Source of the DNA: an uncultured Verrucomicrobiota bacterium
Lineage (GTDB): Bacteria > Verrucomicrobiota > Kiritimatiellia > RFP12 > UBA3636
DNA length: 32,850 nt
Direction of reading: 5' to 3'
NCBI GenBank assembly: GCA_946534105.1
Contig: CAMNCG010000018.1
Coordinates: forward strand, 1 to 32,850
Shown here: one piece after another, positions 22,434-28,004 of the stretch
Position numbering within the stretch: the stretch's first letter is position 1
How the letters are laid out: each line of letters starts with the position of its first letter
Translations under genes and position numbers: made by a program
The notes under the pieces: model-generated
The model's database searches: none
Told to the model about the DNA's origin: nothing
Seen by the model: the letters and a program-made list of their open reading frames with translations, nothing else

Positions 22434-24626
22434 ATGTCCGCAAAGACCGCAATGTCACTGATCCTTTCCTCAGCCGTGGCGGCAACCGCGGCGGCGAATG
22501 GCGTCCTGAGCCTCACGTTCGACGACAGTCGCTTCTCCGACTGGGAGGCGGCCCTGCCGATTTTCGCCGCGCACGGCGCGCACGCGACCTTCTTCGCCTA
22601 CCACGACATCGACGACGGTGCGGTCGCCTCGCTGCGCAAACTCTCCGAAGCCGGCCATTCCATCGGCCTGCACGGCCTCAAGCACCAAGTCGCGCCGGAT
22701 GTCGTCGCGAAACTCGGCGAAGACGGATACCTCGCCGACGAGATCGAGCCGCAGCTCGCGGCTTGCCGCGCGGCCGGCCTCCCCGTGCGCTCCTTCGCCT
22801 ATCCGATGAGCCGCCACACGCCGCAGACGGACGCCCTTCTCCTGCGCCACTTCGACCGCCTTCGCGGCGGCGGCGACTTTGCCGGCGCCTTCCCCGTCGC
22901 CGAAGCGGCGTCGCGCCGCTACCTGCCCGGCCTCGGCGTCGGCCCGAAGTACAGGCGCGGCGGCGCGGAAGTCGCCGCCATGCTGCCCGGCGTCGCCGCG
23001 TCGAACGCCGTCCTCGTCCTGTATTCCCACGGCATCGGCGAAACAGCCGAAGGCGTGAGCATGTCGCGCGCCGACCTCGAAACCATCCTCGCCGCCGCCG
23101 AATCGCTCGGCATGGCGATCGTCGGCTTCGACGAACTCGACCGCCTCGGCGCGGAGCCGACGCTTGTCTGGACGACCACGCAGTACGCCCGCATCGAGGG
23201 CGGCCGGCTCATGATCGACGTGCCGCCCGGCGAGGAGGCGGCGAAGGGCGGCCTCGCCTCCGCCGAAATCGACCTTTCCGCGTGGGACGGCAGGCCCGTC
23301 GGCGCGGAAATCACGGCCAGCGGCAGGGGAATCGGCAAGCCGCTCCATTGGTACAACGGCCTCAAGTTCCAGTTCGAATACGAAGACCCCGTCGCCGGCG
23401 ACTGGTTCTACCCCAACACTGCGTCGCGCCTCGGCGACTTCCCGGAGCAGACGATCCGCCTCGGCGACTTCAGCGCCGCCACGCGCCGCAAGGCCCGCCT
23501 CGTCCTTGGCCTCCAGGAGGCGAGCGGCCACGCCGAATTCGACCTTTCCTCGCTCCGCCTCGTCGAACCGGTTCCGCCCTGGCCCGTCACGAACCAGGCC
23601 CACCGGTGCGCGTATCGGGGGACGTTAGCCGAAACCGCGATTCATCGCGGGGACATCACGCCTCGCAGAGGCGTGATGTCCCCGCACCGCATGACCGAGG
23701 ACGACTTCGACACGCTCCAGGTCTGGGGCGCGACGCTCCTCCGCTACCAGATGTGGGGCTACAGGCAGAAAAAGGACGCCCCGGTCGATTTCGCCGCCTA
23801 CGACCGTTGGCTCGCGGAAAAGCTCGACCACTTCGACTCGTTTGTCCTGCCGCAGGCCGCGGCGCGCGGCATGAAGGTGGTGCTCGACCTCCACACGCCG
23901 CCGGGCAACCGCGACGCCGCGAACGACCTGCGCATGTGTCACGACGCCGAATGCGCGGACTTCTTCGTCGAAACCTGGCGGCGCATCGCCGCTCGCTTCA
24001 AGGGACGCGAGGGCATCTACGGCTACGACCTCGTGAACGAGCCGATGCAGACCTCCGAGGCGCTGCCGGGATGCGACTTCTGGACGCTCCAGAAGCGCGC
24101 CGCCGAGGCCATCCGCGAAATCGACCCCGACGTGCCGGTCATCGTCGAAGCCAACTCGCAGGACTCGCCGAGCGCCTTCGCCACGCTCTCGCCGCTCGAC
24201 CTTACGAACGTCATCTACGAAGTTCACATGTACGTGCCGCTGCGCTTCACGCACCAGGGGGTGATGTGGAAGCAGGGGAAGACGCCCGATCCCTATCCCA
24301 ACGCCGAAAAGGGGTGGAGCGCGGAAACCCTGCGCGGGGCGCTTGAGCCCGTGCGCGACTTCCAGCGCCGCCACGGCGCCCGCATCTACGTCGGCGAATT
24401 CAGCGCCATCGCCTGGGCGCCGGGGGCGGACCAATACCTCCGCGACTGCATCGCGATATTCGAGGAGTACGGCTGGGACTGGACCTACCACGCCTTCCGC
24501 GAATGGGAGGGCTGGAGCGTCGAGCACGAGGGCCCCGACGCGCATCACCTTGCGCCGTCTTCGGACAATCCACGCAAGCGGGCGCTGCTGGAAGGCATCC
24601 GCGGCTGCGCGGAACGGCCGAGGTAA
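22434..24626 (+). CDS. Fusion of CE4-like polysaccharide deacetylase and GH5-type glycoside hydrolase
   Basis: A 730-residue secreted protein; ATG at 22434 is chosen, with 22452 as an alternative. The signal peptide is about residues 1-22. The first domain (about 24-235) is NodB/CE4-like: LSLTFDD with Asp30 and Asp31, HSIGLHGLKH with the metal-type pair His80 and His84, and FAYPMS. Residues about 245-380 look like a beta-sandwich carbohydrate-binding domain. The second enzyme (about 420-725) is a GH5-type barrel with acid/base Glu536 in YDLVNEPM and nucleophile Glu655 in IYVGEFSAIAW. The join at about 404-418 is encoded by a perfect DNA palindrome. It may remove acyl groups and cut the same polymer, perhaps acetylated mannan or cellulose-like chains. 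The exact substrate is not visible. Confidence 0.88.
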   Translation: MSAKTAMSLILSSAVAATAAANGVLSLTFDDSRFSDWEAALPIFAAHGAHATFFAYHDIDDGAVASLRKLSEAGHSIGLHGLKHQVAPDVVAKLGEDGYLADEIEPQLAACRAAGLPVRSFAYPMSRHTPQTDALLLRHFDRLRGGGDFAGAFPVAEAASRRYLPGLGVGPKYRRGGAEVAAMLPGVAASNAVLVLYSHGIGETAEGVSMSRADLETILAAAESLGMAIVGFDELDRLGAEPTLVWTTTQYARIEGGRLMIDVPPGEEAAKGGLASAEIDLSAWDGRPVGAEITASGRGIGKPLHWYNGLKFQFEYEDPVAGDWFYPNTASRLGDFPEQTIRLGDFSAATRRKARLVLGLQEASGHAEFDLSSLRLVEPVPPWPVTNQAHRCAYRGTLAETAIHRGDITPRRGVMSPHRMTEDDFDTLQVWGATLLRYQMWGYRQKKDAPVDFAAYDRWLAEKLDHFDSFVLPQAAARGMKVVLDLHTPPGNRDAANDLRMCHDAECADFFVETWRRIAARFKGREGIYGYDLVNEPMQTSEALPGCDFWTLQKRAAEAIREIDPDVPVIVEANSQDSPSAFATLSPLDLTNVIYEVHMYVPLRFTHQGVMWKQGKTPDPYPNAEKGWSAETLRGALEPVRDFQRRHGARIYVGEFSAIAWAPGADQYLRDCIAIFEEYGWDWTYHAFREWEGWSVEHEGPDAHHLAPSSDNPRKRALLEGIRGCAERPR
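23647..23685. repeat. Perfect 18-bp inverted repeat inside the fusion gene
   Basis: The left arm (23647-23664, GCGGGGACATCACGCCTC) and right arm (23668-23685) are exact reverse complements with a GCA loop. It lies in frame and encodes HRGDITPRRGVMSP between the carbohydrate-binding region and the GH5 domain. It looks like an inserted mobile palindrome. Confidence 0.9.
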
Positions 24627-24685
24627 ATTGCTCCACGACCATCCCGCCTTACACGCGAAGCGGGCCGCGCCCATATTTTGCATTA

Positions 24686-24742
24686 TCGCCTTCTCGACGA
24701 AGAAGCGCGGTGAGCGCCACGAAGACCGTGCGCGAGGCGTGA
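24686..24742 (+). pseudogene. 3' remnant of an AAA-ATPase-like/PDDEXK gene
   Basis: This stretch is nearly identical to the last 60 bases of the gene at 3-863 (shared TCGACGAAGAAGCGCG and GTGAGCGCCACGAAGA), but a two-base deletion after AAGCGCG breaks the frame. Nothing of the rest of the gene is present. It abuts a truncated regulator in the opposite orientation. Confidence 0.75.
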
Positions 24743-24857
24743 CGATTTCCCGGCCGTCCCACCCGCGCGCCTTCGCGTAGCGCCGGGCGCCGGCGAGCGC
24801 CGGGACGAAGACCCTGTCCTCGACAAAACGCCCGATGACGATGATGCGCGGTTTCAT
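24734..24857 (-). pseudogene. 5' remnant of a XylR-family regulator
   Basis: About 40 codons from ATG 24857 read MKPRIIVIGRFVEDRVF and later GARRYAKARGWDGREI. This aligns with the N-termini of the regulators at 17326 (KVKILYLSHD...GVSRYAAMRGW) and 28005 (GILYIDM...GIRRYAGLSG). Similarity ends near 24734, where the PDDEXK remnant begins on the other strand. It lies 28 bp downstream of the pectate-lyase-like gene. No promoter or downstream domain remains. Confidence 0.65.
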
Positions 24858-24885
24858 GGAAGCCCGTCCGATCGTTTCCCGGCAT

Positions 24886-25983
24886 TCACGGCGAAGCGAA
24901 CCGGGCAACGCGGAAATGCTTCGCGCCGACGACGGGGAATTCCGGATTGCCCCATCCGGCGTGGTGGACGAGGGAGCCGCGGAGCCGGCTGTCCGGGTCG
25001 CTCACGCCGGCGACGAGGCGCGAGACTTCGGGCAGCGTTCCCTCGCCGCACTCGAAATCGACCGACCCGACGATGACGTTGCACGGACCCGCCGCATGGC
25101 CGAAGAGGCCGTCGGGAGCCGTGGAGAGGATGACGCGGTCGTGCTGCGCGACGACGTGGTGGAGGACGGAGAGGTGCGAGGCGTCGTGGAAGACGATGCC
25201 CTCCTCGCAGTTGTGGACGTAGAGGTAGCTCGCGACGACGTGCTCGCCAAGCACCAGGCCGTATCGGAAGCCCTGCACCGCCACGTTGTCCAGCACCTGG
25301 TCGTCGTTCTGGTCGCCGGACATCATGAGCCCCACCGTGTGGCAGGGGCTGGGCCGGAGCGACTTGCCGAGAACCGTGTCGCCCACGGTGTCGCCGAGGC
25401 AGAACTGGGAGTCGCGCACGATGGCGCGGCTGGAGTTCTGGAGGTTCGCGCATCCGCCCCTGGGATACATCGCCTCCGTGTCGAGGCGGGCGCGGAATTC
25501 GAGGTTGGCGATGGAGACCTGGCCTACGGAGAACCTGCCCTTGCAGGAATCGCCTTCGACGGTGGCGAGAATCGTCCAGGGGCGCGCCTTCGGGTCGCGC
25601 TCCTCCGGCGGCGTCCAGTCGGAGAAAAGGCACGTGTTGGGCATCCCCATCGTCCCGAACCGCGTGGGCGCGAACCCGGATTCCACGGCCTCCGGCGGCC
25701 GCACCTGGTAGGGGTACAGAAGCTTGCAGGGCATTTCGCCCTCGAAGGCGATGTTGAGCCCCCTGACGGGCGGGACGGCGAGCTGGCCCCGGCAGGGGCG
25801 TCCGTCCACGAACGCGCGTCCCGGTCCGGCGATCCGGTACCCCTTCGGGGAGTACGGGACGACGATTTTGCCCGCTCCGCGCGCGGCCACGGCGTCGATC
25901 GCCGCCTGGAAGGCAGCGGTGTCGTCGGCGACGCCGTCCCCGCGCGCGCCGAAGTCGAGAACGTTGAATGGGCTGTGGTTCAT
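24886..25983 (-). CDS. Pectate-lyase-3-like right-handed beta-helix protein
   Basis: A 365-residue protein starting MNHSPFNVLDFGARGDGVAD, the standard opening of pectate_lyase_3/GH28-like beta-helix proteins (DFGAxGDGxxDDTxAFQxAI). The rest shows the short repeating strands of a beta-helix, such as YGLVLGEHVVASYLYVHNCEEGIVFHDASHLS. I see no firm catalytic motif for GH28 (no NxD...DD...HG set), so lyase, hydrolase and binding roles are all open. No signal peptide is visible. The promoter on this strand ends about 8 bp before the ATG, so the mRNA may be leaderless. The plus-strand frames across this region are shadows. Confidence 0.8.
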   Translation of the reverse strand: MNHSPFNVLDFGARGDGVADDTAAFQAAIDAVAARGAGKIVVPYSPKGYRIAGPGRAFVDGRPCRGQLAVPPVRGLNIAFEGEMPCKLLYPYQVRPPEAVESGFAPTRFGTMGMPNTCLFSDWTPPEERDPKARPWTILATVEGDSCKGRFSVGQVSIANLEFRARLDTEAMYPRGGCANLQNSSRAIVRDSQFCLGDTVGDTVLGKSLRPSPCHTVGLMMSGDQNDDQVLDNVAVQGFRYGLVLGEHVVASYLYVHNCEEGIVFHDASHLSVLHHVVAQHDRVILSTAPDGLFGHAAGPCNVIVGSVDFECGEGTLPEVSRLVAGVSDPDSRLRGSLVHHAGWGNPEFPVVGAKHFRVARFASP

Positions 25984-25990
25984 GGAACCC

Positions 25991-26019
25991 ATTCTATCCA
26001 AGGGGCATCCGCGCATCAA
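25991..26019 (-). promoter_or_regulatory. Promoter giving a probable leaderless transcript
   Basis: On the minus strand TTGATG (26019-26014), a 17-bp spacer and TAGAAT (25996-25991). Transcription would start at about 25984, next to the ATG at 25983. There is no room for a ribosome-binding site. Confidence 0.55.
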
Positions 26020-26035
26020 GCGTGGAGCGATGAAC

Positions 26036-26079
26036 CTTTCAACCTTCAACTTGGCGTAAGCCACGCTTTTTGTTAGCCT
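26036..26079 (+). promoter_or_regulatory. Promoter of the YitT-family gene, octamer type
   Basis: CTTTCAAC (26036-26043) and a 7-base CTTCAAC precede TTGGCG (26051-26056), a 17-bp spacer and TAGCCT (26074-26079) in TTTGTTAGCCTTG. The following GTCGCAAACGACAAGGAG resembles the leaders after the promoters at 17269 and 27859. Confidence 0.65.
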
Positions 26080-26116
26080 TGGAGTCGCAAACGACAAGGA
26101 GTTCTGCAGTCCCCCC

Positions 26117-26137
26117 ATGGAAGAAATCGACTTATGA
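26117..26137 (+). CDS. Six-codon mini-ORF (MEEIDL) overlapping the YitT start
   Basis: ATG at 26117 opens a six-residue frame whose TGA overlaps the next ATG as ATGA (26134-26137). The only good ribosome-binding site, AAGGAG at about 26096, is closer to this ATG than to the YitT one. It could couple translation of YitT by termination-reinitiation. Coding is not proven. Confidence 0.35.
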   Translation: MEEIDL

Positions 26138-27030
26138 AAGAACCGCCACCCAATCACCATGTCTCCCGCTATTCGCGTCCGGCGCTCGGAGTGCCACTCC
26201 GGGCGGCGCTTTGCCTCTCCGGAGGGGCGCTCCTGGCCGTCAACGTGCAGACGTTCGTCCACACGGGCGGACTGCTGCCCGGCGGGTTCGTGGGACTGGC
26301 GCTGCTGGTGCGCGAGTCGCTTTCTCGCTTTCTGGGCCTCGACATCCCGTTCGGACTGCTGTATGTCCTGTTCAACATCCCGCCTGTCGCGCTGAGCTGG
26401 CGGCTCGTGGGAAAACGCTACACGGCGCTGTCGTGCTTGTCGGTCGCCGCCGCGTCCGTCCTCACGGGGCTGCTGCCGGCGCGCCTGGTCGTGGGCGATC
26501 CGGCGCTCGTCGCCGTCTTCGGAGGCCTCGTGCAGGGGCTTTCGATTTCGCTCTGCCTCCTCGCGCACGCGACGAGCGGCGGCACGGACTTCGTGGCGAT
26601 CCTCCTCGCCCGCAAATACCGCATCGACGGCTGGTGGTCGGTCCTTTTCTTCAACGCCGCCGTGCTGCTGGCGGCGGGATTCCTGTTCTCGTGGGAGCAC
26701 GCGCTCTGGAGCATTGTCTTCCAGTTCGTCTCCACGCAGACGATCCGGACGCTGCACCGCCGCTACAAGCGCCACACGATCTTCGCCGTGACCGACAAGG
26801 CCGCCGAAGTGGCGGAGTTCATCCACAACGAGACGCGCCACGGCGCGACTCGGCTGGAGGCCTTCGGCATCCGCTCCGACGTGCCGCACCAGATCGTCTA
26901 TTCCGTCGTCGATTCCGACGAAGTTCGCCGCGTCGTGCGCGGCATCCACGAAATCGACCCGAAGAGTTTCGTGAACGCCTTCAAGACGGATTTTGTTTCC
27001 GGCAACTGGTACGAGCGACCCGAAGACTAG
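26134..27030 (+). CDS. YitT-family membrane protein (DUF161 + DUF2179)
   Basis: A 298-residue protein. About five or six hydrophobic segments cover residues 20-205, including LCLSGGALLAVNVQTF, GGLLPGGFVGLALLV and SGGTDFVAILLARKY, which match the YitT N-terminal membrane domain. The cytoplasmic C-terminal domain (about 210-290) contains HTIFAVTDKAAEVAEFIHNE and GIRSDVPHQIVYSVVDSDEV, typical of DUF2179. Family members are poorly characterised inner-membrane proteins, possibly transporters. It is divergent from the pectate-lyase-like gene. No downstream partner exists before the remnant region. Confidence 0.88.
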   Translation: MKEPPPNHHVSRYSRPALGVPLRAALCLSGGALLAVNVQTFVHTGGLLPGGFVGLALLVRESLSRFLGLDIPFGLLYVLFNIPPVALSWRLVGKRYTALSCLSVAAASVLTGLLPARLVVGDPALVAVFGGLVQGLSISLCLLAHATSGGTDFVAILLARKYRIDGWWSVLFFNAAVLLAAGFLFSWEHALWSIVFQFVSTQTIRTLHRRYKRHTIFAVTDKAAEVAEFIHNETRHGATRLEAFGIRSDVPHQIVYSVVDSDEVRRVVRGIHEIDPKSFVNAFKTDFVSGNWYERPED

Positions 27031-27066
27031 TGTCGCGATTCAAAATGTTGCCAGTGTCCAATGTCA

Positions 27067-27112
27067 GGACATGCGGGACATGCGGGACTGGCGGGACAAG
27101 CGGGACGGGATT
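27067..27112. repeat. GGGACATGC/GGGACTGGC tandem repeat
   Basis: Five imperfect copies of a nine-base unit (GGACATGCG, GGACATGCG, GGACTGGCG, GGACAAGCG, GGACGGG). It is the same family as the repeats at about 960, 17195 and 27787. Confidence 0.7.
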
Positions 27113-27114
27113 AA

Positions 27115-27184
27115 TTTTTAAGCCACAGAGAACACAAAGGAACACAAAGACTTTGTGAACTCTGTGTCCTTTGTGGCTAAAAAC
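27115..27184. terminator. Large imperfect inverted repeat flanked by T and A tracts
   Basis: TTTTTA-AGCCACAGAG... (27115-27149) pairs imperfectly with CTTTGTG...CCTTTGTGGCT-AAAAA (27151-27184). The terminal arms AGCCACA/TGTGGCT and the T/A tracts match well, as for a bidirectional terminator after YitT. Sequences of the form CCACAGAGAACACAAAGG are also known as a dispersed repeat in many bacterial genomes, so origin and function may differ. Confidence 0.5.
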
Positions 27185-27207
27185 AATCGTTGCGGCTCTG
27201 TGGGGCG

Positions 27208-27283
27208 GCCGCGCCGCGGCCGCACCCCCCATTTCCGCGGGCAGTGATGCCCTCCTGGGAGCGCGGGCAGGGATGCCCGCGCT
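27208..27283. repeat. Intergenic copy of the REP-like palindromic element
   Basis: It shares GGCCGCACCCCCCA and CCGCGGGCA with the cluster inside the regulator gene at 18096. It includes GCGGGCA-GGGA-TGCCCGC (about 27263-27280) and GGGAGCGCGGGC. Here it is outside any intact gene. Confidence 0.75.
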
Positions 27284-27335
27284 TGTAGGCGACGAGGCGC
27301 GGCGGGCTACGTCTTCGCGGCGACGCTGGAAGGGC

Positions 27336-27419
27336 GGCAAGCGCCCCGTGACTCTCGTCGGCATCAACTTCTCCTCCAGGAAGCGCAACATCGACATCCC
27401 CGTCATCGAGGCGCTGTAG
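27336..27419 (+). pseudogene. Second 3' remnant of an AAA-ATPase-like/PDDEXK gene
   Basis: The frame GKRPVTLVGINFSSRKRNI...IEAL-stop matches the family end (compare GKPITLIGIAFSTKKR at the end of the gene at 3-863). Only 27 codons are recognisable; the sequence before them is REP-like DNA. It belongs to a different family member than the remnant at 24686. Confidence 0.75.
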
Positions 27420-27485
27420 GTGCCCGTTGCCGCCGGAAGAGTCCGGAACTCCGCAGGTGGCATCTACTTGGCGAATACGGGCCAC

Positions 27486-27565
27486 ACGCCCGCGCGGATC
27501 AATGGGCGTCGCGCCATTGCGACATGGTCGCGCCCGTGCGCGCCTTGAATACGCGCTTGAAGTGG
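27486..27565. repeat. 80-bp direct repeat, copy 1 (pairs with 32329-32409)
   Basis: The two copies are almost identical, including about 50 consecutive identical bases covering ATTGCGACATGGTCGC and AATACGCGCTTGAAGTGG. They contain the end of an AraC-type HTH on the minus strand plus about 12 bases beyond its stop. Confidence 0.9.
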
Positions 27566-27786
27566 CGCGGCGACTCGTATCCGACGAGTTCCGGAACGGC
27601 CTCGACAGGGGTGTTTCCGGCCAGCATTTTCTGCGCGGCCGCCACCTTCGCTTCCGCGATTTCGTCGGTCACCGTGATTCCGTACACCTTCCGGTAGCCG
27701 ATCTGGAGCGTTCTCGGCGAGCAGCACAGCGCTTTCGCAAGCGAAGCGACTGAAATGCGCTCCAGTGCGTGGGCGGCGATGTACTC
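27499..27786 (-). pseudogene. Orphan AraC-type HTH domain, C-terminal remnant of a XylR-family regulator
   Basis: About 95 codons read EYIAAHALERISVASLAKAL, later CCSPRTLQIGYRKVYG, and end FKRVFKARTGATMSQWRDAH-stop. This is a complete double-HTH domain with intact frame but no sensor domain: upstream the frame dissolves into GGGACTGGC repeats (TGGTGG residues). A GTG at 27687 is the only internal start and would remove the first helix-turn-helix. It lies between dispersed repeats and the promoter of the next regulator. It is most likely a decaying 3' fragment, though a short DNA-binding protein cannot be excluded. Confidence 0.75.
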
Positions 27787-27834
27787 GCCAGTCCCGCCAG
27801 TCCCGCCAGTCCTTCCGTCCCTTCCGTCCCTGAC
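27787..27834. repeat. GCCAGTCCC / CCTTCCGTC tandem repeats
   Basis: Three CCAGTCCCG-type units are followed by two CCTTCCGTC units. They join the octamer promoter directly; the order (G/C-rich repeat, CCTTCCG, octamers) is also seen at 17190-17268. Confidence 0.6.
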
Positions 27835-27887
27835 TTTTCAACTTTTCAACCTTTCAACTTGGCGTCCGCCCAGCGTTTTGCTAGACT
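27835..27887 (+). promoter_or_regulatory. Promoter with three tandem octamers, duplicate of the 17237 promoter
   Basis: TTTTCAAC, TTTTCAAC and CTTTCAAC (27835-27858) abut TTGGCG (27859-27864), a 17-bp spacer and TAGACT (27882-27887) in GTTTTGCTAGACTTG. Downstream CTCGCAATCGCAAAGGGG matches CCCGCAAACGCAAAGGGG after the 17269 promoter. Confidence 0.7.
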
Positions 27888-27915
27888 TGACCTCGCAATC
27901 GCAAAGGGGCGCGAC

Positions 27916-28002
27916 ATGGCAGAACGCAGAACCAGAGAACTCCGGACCGGAGTCCACGATTTCCCGGCCCTCATCGGCATTCCAGCGATGGAGCCACTGT
28001 AG
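27916..28002 (+). CDS. 28-residue upstream ORF in the regulator leader
   Basis: ATG 27916 stands at the position equivalent to the true start of the 17326 regulator and has the same AAAGGGG box, yet it encodes only MAERRTRELRTGVHDF and 12 more residues before TAG. The regulator ATG follows two bases later. A hairpin, ACTCCGG-A-CCGGAGT, lies inside (27939-27953). It may be a coupling or leader peptide, or the former N-terminus displaced by an insertion or frameshift; the regulator frame is open through this region. Confidence 0.4.
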   Translation: MAERRTRELRTGVHDFPALIGIPAMEPL

Positions 28003-28004
28003 GA

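Noticed and set aside
22406-24346. 646-residue frame overlapping the CE4-GH5 gene
   Set aside because: Arg/Pro-rich alternative frame; the other frame carries the NodB and GH5 motifs.
24886-26949. 687-residue extension of the pectate-lyase-like frame
   Set aside because: The upstream part is antisense to the YitT gene; the promoter and conserved start MNHSPFNVLDFGA place the start at 25983.
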